Source: Microbacterium hydrocarbonoxydans
Lineage (GTDB): Bacteria > Actinomycetota > Actinomycetes > Actinomycetales > Microbacteriaceae
Direction: 5' to 3'
NCBI RefSeq assembly: GCF_904831005.1
Contig: NZ_LR882982.1
Span: 1,116,001-1,180,000, forward strand
DNA length: 64,000 nucleotides
Shown: positions 1 to 8,614 of the stretch, in pieces
Numbering within the stretch: the first letter of the stretch is position 1
How the letters are laid out: each line of letters opens with the position of its first letter
Made by a program: the position numbers and the translations under genes
The notes under the pieces: model-generated
Database searches by the model: none
Told to the model about the DNA's origin: nothing
The model's input: only the letters and a program-made list of their open reading frames with translations

Positions 1-2
1 GT

Positions 3-125
3 CTGCCCGTGCGCACGGACACGGGTGCCGAGCCGGTTGCGCCGAGTGTCGACCCTCTGGTCGACGACGTGCCGCCCCGCACTCGCCGGTCGACGCTGGG
101 CGATCGGACAGGTCACGAGTCGTAG
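3..125 (+). CDS. C-terminal end of an upstream gene (partial)
   Basis: The frame starting at base 3 stays open for 40 codons to a TAG at 123-125 and has the strong G/C third-position bias of real genes here; the other two frames do not. The tail is polar and proline/arginine rich, with no recognisable domain. In related actinobacteria a small membrane protein often precedes fdxA, but nothing visible proves that identity. The stop codon overlaps the -10 box of fdxA. Confidence 0.45.
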   Translation: MPVRTDTGAEPVAPSVDPLVDDVPPRTRRSTLGDRTGHES

Positions 126-128
126 ACT
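123..128 (+). promoter_or_regulatory. -10 box of leaderless fdxA promoter
   Basis: TAGACT lies exactly 6 bases before the GTG start of fdxA, so transcription should begin at or next to the start codon. It overlaps the stop codon of the upstream gene. Confidence 0.6.
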
Positions 129-134
129 GAAGGG

Positions 135-455
135 GTGACGTATGTGATCGCCCTTCCGTGCGTCGATGTCAAGGATCGCGCCTGCATCGACGAGTGCCCC
201 GTTGACTGTATCTACGAGGGTGAACGCTCGCTGTACATCCATCCCGACGAATGCGTGGACTGCGGCGCGTGCGAACCCGTCTGCCCCGTCGAGGCGATCT
301 ACTACGAAGACGACCTGCCGGAGGAATGGCAGGACTACTACAAGGCCAACGTCGAGTTCTTCGACGAGGTCGGCTCTCCCGGCGGCGCGGCGAAGGTCGG
401 CGTCATCGCGCACGACCACCCCATCATCGCGGCCCTCCCGCCTCAGGGCGAGTAG
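135..455 (+). CDS. fdxA: Seven-iron ferredoxin
   Basis: A small cytoplasmic electron carrier of 106 residues, the usual length of actinobacterial FdxA. Cysteines at 9, 17, 21 and 25, followed by CVDCGACEPVC (C40, C43, C46, C50), give the arrangement of a 3Fe-4S plus a 4Fe-4S cluster. The C-terminal half is acidic, as in the family. The GTG start is set by the -10 box 6 bases upstream; no Shine-Dalgarno is needed. dapC follows after 3 bases, the conserved fdxA-dapC pair of actinobacteria, so the two are probably cotranscribed. Confidence 0.95.
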   Translation: MTYVIALPCVDVKDRACIDECPVDCIYEGERSLYIHPDECVDCGACEPVCPVEAIYYEDDLPEEWQDYYKANVEFFDEVGSPGGAAKVGVIAHDHPIIAALPPQGE

Positions 456-458
456 CCG

Positions 459-1571
459 GTGAGCGTCCGCGACCTGGCCGACTACCCCTGGGATGCGGTC
501 GTCCCGTACCGTGAGCGCGCTTCTCTGCATCCGCAGGGGATCGTCGACCTGTCGGTCGGCTCGCCCGTCGATCCGACTCCCGAGCTGATCCGTCGGGCGC
601 TGTCGGAGGCGACCGATGCGCACGCCTACCCTCAGACCGTCGGAACGCCGGCGCTCCGCGAGGCGATCGTCGACTGGTACGCGCGGCGCAGGGGAGTGCC
701 TGATCTCACCGTGGCCAACGTCCTTCCCACCATCGGCTCCAAAGAGCTCGTCGCGCTGCTGCCGACGCTGCTCGGCCTGGGCGTGGGCGACATCGTGGTG
801 CATCCGCGCATCGCCTACCCGACGTACGAGGTGGGAGCTCGCGTCGTGGGCGCGACGCCCCTCGCTGCCGATGACCCGGCTGAATGGCCCGAGGGTGCGA
901 AGCTGATCTGGATCAACACTCCGGGAAACCCCGACGGGCGCACCTGGACTGTCGACGAGCTCTCGGCGGCGGTCCGACGCGCGCGCGACATCGGAGCCGT
1001 GCTCGCCAGCGACGAGTGCTACGCGGAGCTCGGCTGGGATGGTCGCTGGGCGAGCGAGCCCATACCGTCGATCCTCGACCCTCGCGTCGCGGGAGACAGC
1101 CGAGCGAACCTGCTGAGCGTGTACTCGCTCAGCAAGCAGTCGAACCTCGCCGGGTACCGTGCGGCGTTCGTCGCGGGATGCGCGCGCATCGTCGGAGAAC
1201 TGCTCACGGCTCGCAAGCATCTCGGCCTGATGCCGCCAGGGCCCGTGCAGCACGCCATGGCGGTCGCTCTGGGCGACGACGAGCACGTGGCGGCGCAGAA
1301 GGAGCTGTATCGCGGGCGACGCGACACTCTGCGGCCCGCGCTCGAGGCTGCGGGATTCCGCATCGACGGGTCCGAAGCCGGCCTCTACCTCTGGGCGACC
1401 GAGGGGCAGGATGCATGGGTGAGCATCGCGCGCCTCGCGGATCTCGGCATCCTGGCGGGGCCCGGACCCTTCTACGGCCCTCACTCCGGTCAGCACGTGC
1501 GGCTTGCGTTGACCGCGCCCACGGAGCGCATCATCGAGGGAGCCCGCCGCCTTCACGCCGACGCGTTGTAG
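459..1571 (+). CDS. dapC: N-succinyldiaminopimelate aminotransferase
   Basis: A class I/II PLP aminotransferase of 370 residues. It makes N-succinyl-LL-2,6-diaminopimelate from the keto precursor with glutamate as amino donor, a step towards lysine and peptidoglycan diaminopimelate. Visible signatures are the substrate loop NTPGNPDGR, the SDECYAELGW block and the PLP-lysine motif SLSKQSNLAGYR. The assignment among related aminotransferases rests on the fdxA neighbour and on dapD and dapE 4-5 kb downstream. The GTG start lies 3 bases after the fdxA stop. Confidence 0.9.
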   Translation: MSVRDLADYPWDAVVPYRERASLHPQGIVDLSVGSPVDPTPELIRRALSEATDAHAYPQTVGTPALREAIVDWYARRRGVPDLTVANVLPTIGSKELVALLPTLLGLGVGDIVVHPRIAYPTYEVGARVVGATPLAADDPAEWPEGAKLIWINTPGNPDGRTWTVDELSAAVRRARDIGAVLASDECYAELGWDGRWASEPIPSILDPRVAGDSRANLLSVYSLSKQSNLAGYRAAFVAGCARIVGELLTARKHLGLMPPGPVQHAMAVALGDDEHVAAQKELYRGRRDTLRPALEAAGFRIDGSEAGLYLWATEGQDAWVSIARLADLGILAGPGPFYGPHSGQHVRLALTAPTERIIEGARRLHADAL

Positions 1572-1611
1572 GTTATCCCCCTGATCGGGTTCTTCTTTTG
1601 TCTGATGTCAC

Positions 1612-1631
1612 AGTAGGCCAGTGTGCCTACT
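1612..1631. promoter_or_regulatory. Candidate operator dyad before gltA
   Basis: A perfect 7-base inverted repeat, AGTAGGC and GCCTACT, separated by 6 bases, lies immediately upstream of and one base into the -10 box TAGGCT (1631-1636). Its position between the -35 and -10 regions suits a repressor. The protein is unknown. Confidence 0.4.
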
Positions 1632-1636
1632 AGGCT
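1631..1636 (+). promoter_or_regulatory. -10 box of gltA promoter
   Basis: TAGGCT lies about 105 bases before the gltA start, implying a 5' leader of roughly 95-100 bases, unlike the leaderless genes nearby. The leader holds a small GC-rich hairpin at 1679-1693 (6-bp stem, 3-base loop). Confidence 0.5.
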
Positions 1637-1740
1637 GTAAAGGCGATTCGGTCGTGTATCGATGATCTCGATTCGGCCCGGCGCACAGCGCCGTGACATC
1701 GCCACATCCGGCTTTGATGAACATCCACGAGGAGGCCCGC

Positions 1741-3036
1741 GTGAGCGCAGCGGCAGAGCAGCAGGCGACGGCGAAGCTGACGATCGGTGATACGACAGCG
1801 GAGTTCCCGCTCGTGCGCGGCACGGCGGGTAACGACAGCATCGATTTCTCGACGCTGACCCGCCAGACCGGCTACACGGGGCTGGACTACGGGTTCGTCA
1901 ACACGGCATCCACCAAGTCGGACATCACGTTCATCGACGGTGACAAGGGCATCCTGCGCTACCGCGGCTACCCGATCGAGCAGCTCGCGGGCAACACGAG
2001 CTACCTCGAGGTCGCCTGGCTGCTGATCTACGGAGAGCTTCCGTCGGCGGCCGAGCTGGCGGAGTTCGACGAGAAGATCCGCCGTCACACTCTGCTGCAC
2101 GAAGACCTCAAGCGCTTCTTCTCCGCACTGCCGCACACGGCGCACCCGATGTCTGTGCTGTCGTCGGCGGTCGCAGCTCTGTCGACCTACTACGAGGGTC
2201 AGACCGACCCGCACAACCCCGAGCATGTCGAGCTGAACATGATCCGCATGCTCGCCAAGCTCCCGGTGATCGCTGCGTACGCGCACAAGAAGAGCGTCGG
2301 CCAGGCATTCCTCTATCCCGACAACTCGCTCGGCTTCGTCGAGAACTTCCTCAAGCTCAACTTCGGTGTGCATTCCGAGGAGTATCAGGTCAACCCTGTG
2401 ATGTCCAAGGCCCTCGAGCTGCTGCTCATCCTGCACGAGGATCACGAGCAGAACGCGTCGACCTCGACCGTGCGCCTGGTGGGATCCACGGGCGCGAATC
2501 AGTTCGCCTCGATCTCGGCCGGCATCCAGGCCCTCTCCGGTCCCCTGCACGGCGGTGCGAACGAAGCGGTCCTCACGATGCTCGGACAGATCCGCGACTC
2601 GGGTCAGAGCGTCTCGCGTTTCGTCGAGCGGGTGAAGAACAAGGAAGAGGGCGTGAAGCTGATGGGCTTCGGGCACCGGGTCTACAAGAACTACGACCCC
2701 CGCGCCAAGCTCGTCAAGGAAGCGGCCGGCGAGGTGCTCGCAGAGCTGGGCGTCACCGACCCGCTGCTCGATCTCGCTCAGGAGCTCGAGGAGCTCGCGC
2801 TCGCCGACGACTACTTCAAGGAGCGCCGGCTCTACCCCAACGTCGACTTCTACACCGGGGTCATCTACAAGGCGATGGGCTTCCCGACGCGCATGTTCAC
2901 CGTGCTGTTCGCGATCGGCCGTCTGCCCGGCTGGCTCGCCCAGTGGCGCGAACTGCAGCTCGACCCGCAGACCAAGATCGGCCGCCCGCAGCAGCTCTAC
3001 ACGGGATCGCCGGAGCGAACCTTCCAGACCCGCTGA
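1741..3036 (+). CDS. gltA: Citrate synthase
   Basis: Condenses acetyl-CoA and oxaloacetate to citrate at the entry of the TCA cycle. The 431-residue length and the N-terminal beta-rich extension match the hexameric type II enzymes. Key blocks are GPLHGGANEAV and MGFGHRVYKNYDPRA with the catalytic histidines, and PNVDFYTG with the catalytic aspartate. I chose the GTG at 1741 because a GAGGAGG ribosome site sits 6 bases before it; the in-frame extension back to 1693 has no family similarity. A SRPBCC gene follows after 12 bases. Confidence 0.95.
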   Translation: MSAAAEQQATAKLTIGDTTAEFPLVRGTAGNDSIDFSTLTRQTGYTGLDYGFVNTASTKSDITFIDGDKGILRYRGYPIEQLAGNTSYLEVAWLLIYGELPSAAELAEFDEKIRRHTLLHEDLKRFFSALPHTAHPMSVLSSAVAALSTYYEGQTDPHNPEHVELNMIRMLAKLPVIAAYAHKKSVGQAFLYPDNSLGFVENFLKLNFGVHSEEYQVNPVMSKALELLLILHEDHEQNASTSTVRLVGSTGANQFASISAGIQALSGPLHGGANEAVLTMLGQIRDSGQSVSRFVERVKNKEEGVKLMGFGHRVYKNYDPRAKLVKEAAGEVLAELGVTDPLLDLAQELEELALADDYFKERRLYPNVDFYTGVIYKAMGFPTRMFTVLFAIGRLPGWLAQWRELQLDPQTKIGRPQQLYTGSPERTFQTR

Positions 3037-3048
3037 TTCTGACGCGCG

Positions 3049-3528
3049 ATGCCCGTCGTCACCGCAGAGGCCGTCGTCCCGCTGGATCCGGCGACGGCCT
3101 TCGCGGTCTCGCAGACGACCGGAGCGGTGCGGCGCCGCTGGGATCCGTTCATCAGCGAGCAGCACTTCCTCGATGGTGCGGAGGCCGCCGCCAAGGACGT
3201 ACGCACCTTCACACGGCAGCGCTTCGGCTTCTCGATGGTGAGCCGCTACGTCTCGTACGCGCCGCCGCGCAACGTCGGCATGGTGATGGAGACCGGGCCG
3301 TGGTTCTTCACCAAGCTCGGCGGCGGATGGCGGTTCACCGAGGTGCCTGAAGGCACTCTCGCCGTGTGGAAGTACAACTTCTCGTGCCGCCCGGCGTGGA
3401 TCGCTCCCGTCGCCGAATGGATCGGCGTGCGGGTGCTCGGTTTCGAGATCAGACGACGCCTCGCAGGCTTCGTCCGTGGATGCTCGGACCCTCAGATCGT
3501 GGCCGCAGTGCGTCGCACAGCGGGCTGA
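3049..3528 (+). CDS. SRPBCC-fold protein, function unknown
   Basis: 159 residues that read as a single START/Bet v1-like (SRPBCC) domain: a strand-rich start with VVPLDPATAFAVSQTTG, a central W-R-x-F-Tx block (GGWRFTEVPEGTLAVWKY) and a long C-terminal helix. Such domains bind small hydrophobic ligands or polyketides. There is no signal peptide, so it is probably cytoplasmic. The ATG lies 12 bases after gltA, suggesting cotranscription. No specific ligand can be inferred. Confidence 0.7.
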   Translation: MPVVTAEAVVPLDPATAFAVSQTTGAVRRRWDPFISEQHFLDGAEAAAKDVRTFTRQRFGFSMVSRYVSYAPPRNVGMVMETGPWFFTKLGGGWRFTEVPEGTLAVWKYNFSCRPAWIAPVAEWIGVRVLGFEIRRRLAGFVRGCSDPQIVAAVRRTAG

Positions 3529-3546
3529 TCAGCGGAAAACGACGAA

Positions 3547-3580
3547 CGGGTGCGTCGATGCCTGAGCATCGACGCACCCG
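3547..3580. terminator. Bidirectional hairpin terminator
   Basis: Perfect 15-bp stem (3547-3561 with 3566-3580) and loop CTGA, placed between two convergent genes. There is no U-tract on either side. Confidence 0.7.
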
Positions 3581-3597
3581 CTCGTGTCGTGTGTGGG

Positions 3598-4998
3598 TCA
3601 GCGGCTCTGCGAGCTGCGGCCTCGGCCACCCTGGCCGCCGGAGCGGGACTGGCCGCCCTGACGGGCTCCCGCCTGTGCGCCCTGCCCCTGGCCACCCTGG
3701 CCGGAGCGCGGACGACGGCTGCGACGCGAGGGCGGGTTGGTCGCCGAATTGCGCTCGCCACCGGCGGGGCGCTGCTTCGACGACGGACGCTGCTGCTGCG
3801 GCGCCTGGACCGGAGCCGGACGCACGTGCGGTGCGCGCTCAGGGACGAGCTCGGTGACCGCATCCGAGGTGAGCGGCTCGAGCGCGGCGGTGATGGCTGC
3901 CTTGCGGAGAAGGTCCTTCACATCGCGACGCTGCTCGGGCAGCACGACCGTGACGACGGTACCCGCTGCGCCCGCGCGGGCGGTGCGACCGGAGCGGTGC
4001 AGGTACGCCTTGTGCTCCATGGGCGGGTCGACATGCACGACGAGGTCGACGTTGTCGACGTGCACGCCGCGGGCGGCGACATCGGTCGCGACGAGAACGC
4101 GCACTCCGCCGTCCTCGGGTGCCGAGGAGAAGGCGCTCAGGTTGCGCTCACGCGCATTCTGCGACAGGTTGCCGTGCAGATCGACGGCGGGGATGCCGGC
4201 AGCGGTGAGCTGCTTCGCGAGCTTCTTCGCCTGGTGCTTGGTGCGGGTGAAGAGGATGCGGCGCCCGGTGCCCGAGGCGAGGTCGCGCACGAGAGTGGTC
4301 TTGTTGTCGGTCGAGTCGACGACCAGCACACGGTGCGTCATCTCACCGACGGGAACGCTCTCTTCGTCGACCTCGTGGCTCACGGCGTTCGACAGGAAGC
4401 GGCGGGCGAGGGTGTCGATGCCGCGGTCGAGGGTGGCGCTGAAGAGCAGTCGCTGGCCGCCCGCCGGAGTGGCGGTGAGGATGCGGGTGACTCCGGGGAG
4501 GAAGCCGAGGTCGGCCATGTGGTCGGCCTCGTCGAGGACGGTGACCTCGACCGCGTCGAGCTGCACGACGCGCTGCTTCATCAGATCTTCGAGGCGGCCG
4601 GGGCATGCCACGACGATGTCGACGCCGTTGCGCATCGCCTGCTCCTGCGGGCGCTGGCTGACACCGCCGAAGACGGTGGTGACGCGCAGGCCCTTGGCCT
4701 CGGCGAGCGGCGCGATGGTCGCGGCGATCTGCGTGGCGAGCTCGCGGGTCGGTGCGAGCACGAGGCCGCGCGGGTGGTTGGGGCGGCTCTTGCGCGAAGA
4801 GGCCGAGAGGCGCGAGACGAGGGGAAGCGCGAAGGCGATCGTCTTGCCGCTGCCCGTGCGACCGCGGCCGAGGAGGTCGCGACCGGCGAGCGAGTCGGGA
4901 AGCGTGTCGCGCTGAATCGCGAACGCCTCGGTCTTGCCGTCCTTCGCGAGGACGGCGGCGAGGTCGGCGGGCACGCCGAGATCGAGGAAGGAAGTCAT
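3598..4998 (-). CDS. DEAD-box RNA helicase
   Basis: An ATP-dependent RNA helicase of 466 residues. Motifs in order: Q motif (AFAIQRDTLP), Walker A GRTGSGKT near residue 50, PTRELA, VLDEADHM, SATLD, and the helicase C block ending HRSGRTARAG. The C-terminal 100 residues are a low-complexity Gly/Gln/Arg/Ser tail, typical of RNA-binding extensions. I chose the ATG at 4998 because GGAG precedes it by 7 bases; the frame stays open upstream to 5184 without family similarity. The 227 bases up to dapD contain only its promoter and leader as far as I can see. A second DEAD-box gene lies at 19.5 kb. Confidence 0.93.
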   Translation of the reverse strand: MTSFLDLGVPADLAAVLAKDGKTEAFAIQRDTLPDSLAGRDLLGRGRTGSGKTIAFALPLVSRLSASSRKSRPNHPRGLVLAPTRELATQIAATIAPLAEAKGLRVTTVFGGVSQRPQEQAMRNGVDIVVACPGRLEDLMKQRVVQLDAVEVTVLDEADHMADLGFLPGVTRILTATPAGGQRLLFSATLDRGIDTLARRFLSNAVSHEVDEESVPVGEMTHRVLVVDSTDNKTTLVRDLASGTGRRILFTRTKHQAKKLAKQLTAAGIPAVDLHGNLSQNARERNLSAFSSAPEDGGVRVLVATDVAARGVHVDNVDLVVHVDPPMEHKAYLHRSGRTARAGAAGTVVTVVLPEQRRDVKDLLRKAAITAALEPLTSDAVTELVPERAPHVRPAPVQAPQQQRPSSKQRPAGGERNSATNPPSRRSRRPRSGQGGQGQGAQAGARQGGQSRSGGQGGRGRSSQSR

Positions 4999-5225
4999 GA
5001 AGTATCTCCGAGAATGCACGCACGAACCGAGAAGGCCGGGTGCGGGAAGGTGGGCGACGGCGCGGGATCGCGCATCGTTTCGCCGTTCGAAATGGCCAGA
5101 ACCAGGCAAGTGGTGCGGGAGCGTGTCGACGACGCAGACGTCTCGCATCGCGAGGAGCGTCACGTTCAGGCTAGCACGCGCCACGGGGAGAAGGCTGGGA
5201 CGCGGCCCGTCTCAGCGCGTCGCGC

Positions 5226-6179
5226 TCAGGCGTGCAGCGCCTCGTTGAGCGTCACGCCGACCCCCGCACGTCTGACGGCCTCGACAGCGCCGCTGAGTGA
5301 GTTGCGGCGGAAGAGGAGGCCGTCCTGACCCGACAGCTCCGCTCCCTTCACGGTCTTCCTGCCGCCGTCGGCAGTCACCGGTCCGTCGACGAGCACGATC
5401 TTGGTCCCGGCGGTGACGTACAGCCCTGCTTCCACCACGCAATCGTCGCCGAGCGAGATGCCGATGCCGGCATTCGCGCCGAGCAGGGTACGCGCACCGA
5501 TCGAGACGCGATGTGCACCGCCGCCCGACAGGGTTCCCATGATCGACGACCCGCCGCCGATGTCGCTGCCGTCGCCCACGACGACGCCCTGCGAGATGCG
5601 CCCTTCGACCATCGACGAGCCGAGCGTGCCGGCGTTGAAGTTCACGAATCCCTCGTGCATGACGGTCGTACCGGGGGAGAGATGCGCGCCGAGGCGCACG
5701 CGCGACGCGTCGGCGATGCGGACGCCGGCGGGCTGCACGTAGTCGGTGAGTCGGGGGAACTTGTCGAGGCCCTGCACCTGAATGCCTGCACGCTGAAGAA
5801 GGGGACGGAGTCTGGCCGCATCATCGGGATGCACGGGGCCGGCGTTCGTCCACGCCACGGTGGGCAGATGGGCGAAGATGCCGTCGAGATCGAGCTCGTT
5901 CGGGCGCACGACCAGGTGAGACAGCGCATGCAGGCGAAGGTACGCATCGACGGTGGACGCCGGAGGCGCGTCGAGGTCGACCTGCAGCTGCACGGCCTCG
6001 ACGGTGACGTTGCGGCGCTCGTCGGGTCCGACGAGCGCGTCCAGGGCCGACAGCGCGGCGGCTGCATCTTCTGCGGTGGGGGCGGATGCCGTCACCGCGG
6101 GGAACCAGGCGTCCAGCACGGTGCCGTCGCCGGCGATCGTCGAAAGTCCGGTACCCCACACGGTGCGCGCCTCAGTCAT
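5226..6179 (-). CDS. dapD: 2,3,4,5-tetrahydropyridine-2,6-dicarboxylate N-succinyltransferase
   Basis: Transfers succinyl from succinyl-CoA to tetrahydrodipicolinate, the first step of the succinylase branch of lysine/diaminopimelate synthesis. At 317 residues it matches the actinobacterial form, with a long N-terminal region and a left-handed beta-helix of hexapeptide repeats (residues about 165-270, including LGAHLSPGTTVMHEGFVNF and GDGSDIGGGSSIMG). It is divergent from dapE, with only 65 bases between the starts. On the minus strand a -10 box TACCGT sits 6 bases before the ATG, so the message is probably leaderless. Confidence 0.95.
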   Translation of the reverse strand: MTEARTVWGTGLSTIAGDGTVLDAWFPAVTASAPTAEDAAAALSALDALVGPDERRNVTVEAVQLQVDLDAPPASTVDAYLRLHALSHLVVRPNELDLDGIFAHLPTVAWTNAGPVHPDDAARLRPLLQRAGIQVQGLDKFPRLTDYVQPAGVRIADASRVRLGAHLSPGTTVMHEGFVNFNAGTLGSSMVEGRISQGVVVGDGSDIGGGSSIMGTLSGGGAHRVSIGARTLLGANAGIGISLGDDCVVEAGLYVTAGTKIVLVDGPVTADGGRKTVKGAELSGQDGLLFRRNSLSGAVEAVRRAGVGVTLNEALHA

Positions 6180-6185
6180 GCATCC

Positions 6186-6191
6186 ACGGTA
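6186..6191 (-). promoter_or_regulatory. -10 box of leaderless dapD promoter
   Basis: Read on the minus strand, TACCGT ends 6 bases before the dapD ATG. It is weaker than the TAGGCT type boxes. Confidence 0.45.
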
Positions 6192-6232
6192 TCGCGAGCG
6201 GACGCGAGCGATGACACGGATGTCGGTGTAAG

Positions 6233-6238
6233 TAGGCT
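6233..6238 (+). promoter_or_regulatory. -10 box of leaderless dapE promoter
   Basis: TAGGCT followed by 6 bases and the dapE ATG. Confidence 0.6.
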
Positions 6239-6244
6239 GGACGC

Positions 6245-7318
6245 ATGCTGCTCGATCTGACTGCGTCCTCCATCGACCTGACTCGTGCGATCTGCGACAT
6301 TCCGAGCGTGTCCGGTGATGAGGCCATGCTCGCGGACGCCATAGAAGAGGCGATCTCGGCGCATTCGCATCTCGAGGTGCTCCGTCACGGCAACACGATC
6401 GTCGCCCGCACGAACCTGGGACGTGCGCAGCGCGTCGCCATCGCGGGCCACATCGACACGGTGCCGATCAACGACAACGTGCCGACGAAGGACATCGAGA
6501 TCGACGGCGTCCCCCACCTCTGGGGCCGTGGGACGGTCGACATGAAGAGCGGCACCGCGGTGCAGCTGAAGCTCGCCGCCGAGCTGTCCGACCCCTCGGT
6601 CGACATCACCTGGATGTGGTACGACAACGAAGAGGTGGAGGCATCGAAGAACGGCCTCGCTCTGCTGGCTGCGGTCCGCCCCGATCTCTTCGAGGCCGAC
6701 TTCGCGATTCTCGGCGAGCCGTCGAACGGCGAGGTCGAGGGCGGATGCAACGGCACGATGCGTGCGGTCGTTCGCACCTCCGGCGTGCGTGCCCACGCGG
6801 CCCGTGCCTGGATCGGAGAGAACGCCATCCATCGGGTGGCTCCCGTGCTCGCTCGACTCGCCGAGTACCGGGCGAGGGAAGTGCCGGTGGAGGGGCTTCT
6901 CTACCGCGAGAGCATGAGCGCCGTGCGCATCAGCGGTGGGGTCGCGGGCAACGTGATCCCCGATGCGTGCGAGGTCGAGGTCAACTACCGGTTCGCGCCG
7001 AGCAAGTCGGCGGCGGATGCTGAAGCGCACGTCCGCAATCTGTTCGCCGGTTTCGATGTGGAGATCACCGACGCGGCCGAGGGGGCGAGGCCGGGGCTCG
7101 ACGCGCCGATCGCACAGGAGTTCGTGAAGGCCGTGGGAGCCGAGCCGCGCCCGAAGTACGGGTGGACCGACGTCGCCCGGTTCTCGGCACTGGGCATCCC
7201 CGCCGTCAATTACGGTCCCGGTGACCCGCATCTCGCTCATCACGACGAAGAGAGGGTCCCTCTCGCTCAGATCGACGCAGTCGAGCGAGGGCTGCGCGCG
7301 TGGCTGACGTCGCGCTGA
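6245..7318 (+). CDS. dapE: Succinyl-diaminopimelate desuccinylase
   Basis: A zinc-dependent M20 peptidase-family amidohydrolase of 357 residues that releases succinate from N-succinyl-LL-diaminopimelate. Metal-site blocks are visible: AGHIDTVP, GRGTVDMKSG, the catalytic and bridging glutamates in DNEEVEA, GEPSNGEVEGG, and the late histidine in DPHLAHHDEE. The dimerisation domain (about residues 170-280) lies between the two halves of the catalytic domain, as in the family. Divergent from dapD; the next gene overlaps its end by 19 bases and is probably cotranscribed. Confidence 0.95.
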   Translation: MLLDLTASSIDLTRAICDIPSVSGDEAMLADAIEEAISAHSHLEVLRHGNTIVARTNLGRAQRVAIAGHIDTVPINDNVPTKDIEIDGVPHLWGRGTVDMKSGTAVQLKLAAELSDPSVDITWMWYDNEEVEASKNGLALLAAVRPDLFEADFAILGEPSNGEVEGGCNGTMRAVVRTSGVRAHAARAWIGENAIHRVAPVLARLAEYRAREVPVEGLLYRESMSAVRISGGVAGNVIPDACEVEVNYRFAPSKSAADAEAHVRNLFAGFDVEITDAAEGARPGLDAPIAQEFVKAVGAEPRPKYGWTDVARFSALGIPAVNYGPGDPHLAHHDEERVPLAQIDAVERGLRAWLTSR

Positions 7319-8517
7319 CGTTCGCGCGTCGGTGGGCTCGGTTGGCTCTGCCGCTGAGGATCGCACTGATCTATCTCGCCGCCCGCGCCGTCACGACCGG
7401 GCTGATGATCGGCGCCACCGCGCAGTCGACCTCGCTCTCCCGCTTCGGCGCCCAACCAGGACTGATCGACTTCGTTCTCGGGTGGGATGCGCAGTGGTAC
7501 TGGCTGGTCGCGGAGCAGGGCTACCCGACCGACCTCCCGCGCACCGACACGGGCGACGTCGCCGAGAACGCATGGGCCTTCATGCCCGTCTTCGCATATG
7601 CGGCCAGACTCCTGGGGATGCCGTTCGGATCCTGGGGCGCGGGCGCATTCCTGCTGTCCTTCACCGGGGGATATCTGGCCTGTCTCGCGCTCCACCGACT
7701 CCTCCGCGACCGCATCGGCCGATCCGCTGCGATGTGGTCGGTCGTCTTCTTCGCATTCGGGCCCCTCGCGGCCATGTTTCAGGTCGGCTACGCGGAGACT
7801 CTCTTCCTGCTGCTTCTCTTCCTCGCGCTCGACCTCACGATCCGGCACCGCTACGCGTGGCTCTATGCGGTGATCCCGCTCATGGCTTTCACCCGCCCCG
7901 GAGTTCTCGCCTTCGCCCTGTTCCTGGGCCTCCACGGGATTCTGAGGTGGGTGCGCCGTCGTCAGGAGGCGCTTCGCGCACGTGACGTCGCGCACATCAT
8001 CGCCCTCGGCGCGCTGGCCACCGCGTGCGGCTTCGCGTGGCAGGCGATAGCCGGCGTGGTCACAGGGGACCCGGGCGCCTATCTGGCGACCGAGCTGGCA
8101 TGGCGACGCAATTGGGTCGCCGGCGGTGTCACCGGCTTCGTGCCCTTCGAAGGATGGGTGCAGGCTGCGCAGTTCTGGTTCGTCCAGTGGGGGCTGCCCG
8201 CGGCTGCGGGGCCGATCGCGCTCGTGATCCTCGTCGTCGGTGCCGGTTGTGCCCTGTTCTTCGCGCCTCAGGTGCGACGCCTCGGCCCCGACCTGCGCCT
8301 GTGGAGCGCGAGTTACCTGCTCTATCTGCTGGCGGTGTTCTTCCCCCAGTCGAGCACCTTCCGGCTGCTGCTGCCACTGAGTCCGCTCTGGGGCGCCATC
8401 GCTTTCCCGCGCTCCCGCGTGTGGCGACTCGGCGTTCTGGTCGCATGTGTCATCGGACAATGGGCATGGATCCACCACATGTATGCCCTGGGCAACACGT
8501 TCTGGCAGGTGCCGTGA
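7300..8517 (+). CDS. PIG-V-like polytopic mannosyltransferase family protein
   Basis: 405 residues with about 8-10 membrane segments. After the first segment the protein reads FVLGWDAQWYWLVAEQGYP, the conserved W-D-x-x-W-Y block of GT-C enzymes of the PIG-V type, with the catalytic-type Asp facing outside. Such proteins use a lipid-linked sugar donor to glycosylate an envelope acceptor; the acceptor here cannot be told. The GTG start at 7300 overlaps dapE by 19 bases. This start leaves a basic N-terminus before the first helix, but it is not certain because no strong ribosome site is seen. Confidence 0.7.
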   Translation: MADVALTFARRWARLALPLRIALIYLAARAVTTGLMIGATAQSTSLSRFGAQPGLIDFVLGWDAQWYWLVAEQGYPTDLPRTDTGDVAENAWAFMPVFAYAARLLGMPFGSWGAGAFLLSFTGGYLACLALHRLLRDRIGRSAAMWSVVFFAFGPLAAMFQVGYAETLFLLLLFLALDLTIRHRYAWLYAVIPLMAFTRPGVLAFALFLGLHGILRWVRRRQEALRARDVAHIIALGALATACGFAWQAIAGVVTGDPGAYLATELAWRRNWVAGGVTGFVPFEGWVQAAQFWFVQWGLPAAAGPIALVILVVGAGCALFFAPQVRRLGPDLRLWSASYLLYLLAVFFPQSSTFRLLLPLSPLWGAIAFPRSRVWRLGVLVACVIGQWAWIHHMYALGNTFWQVP

Positions 8518-8575
8518 ATGTTAATGCTCGGTGCATTTCTTTCACGGGTGACATACAGGCTTCGGTGACACCCGA

Positions 8576-8581
8576 TAAACT
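8576..8581 (+). promoter_or_regulatory. -10 box before the DUF3117 gene
   Basis: TAAACT lies 33 bases before the ATG, giving a short leader that carries a strong GGAGG/AAGGAG ribosome site. Confidence 0.5.
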
Positions 8582-8614
8582 GGTGAGATACCACCGGAGG
8601 AAAAGGAGCCCACG

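Noticed and set aside
1645..1665. Tiny upstream reading frame (GTG TAT CGA TGA) in the gltA leader
   Set aside because: Three codons without a ribosome site; no evidence for leader-peptide control.
1630..3165. Long open frame (511 codons) antisense to gltA
   Set aside because: The frame is kept open by the high-GC codon pattern of citrate synthase. Its product is Arg/Val/Leu-rich without any domain, and gltA is certain.
3550..5328. Plus-strand frame of 592 codons across the DEAD-box gene
   Set aside because: It is the complement of a clear helicase and also reads through the terminator hairpin and the helicase promoter.
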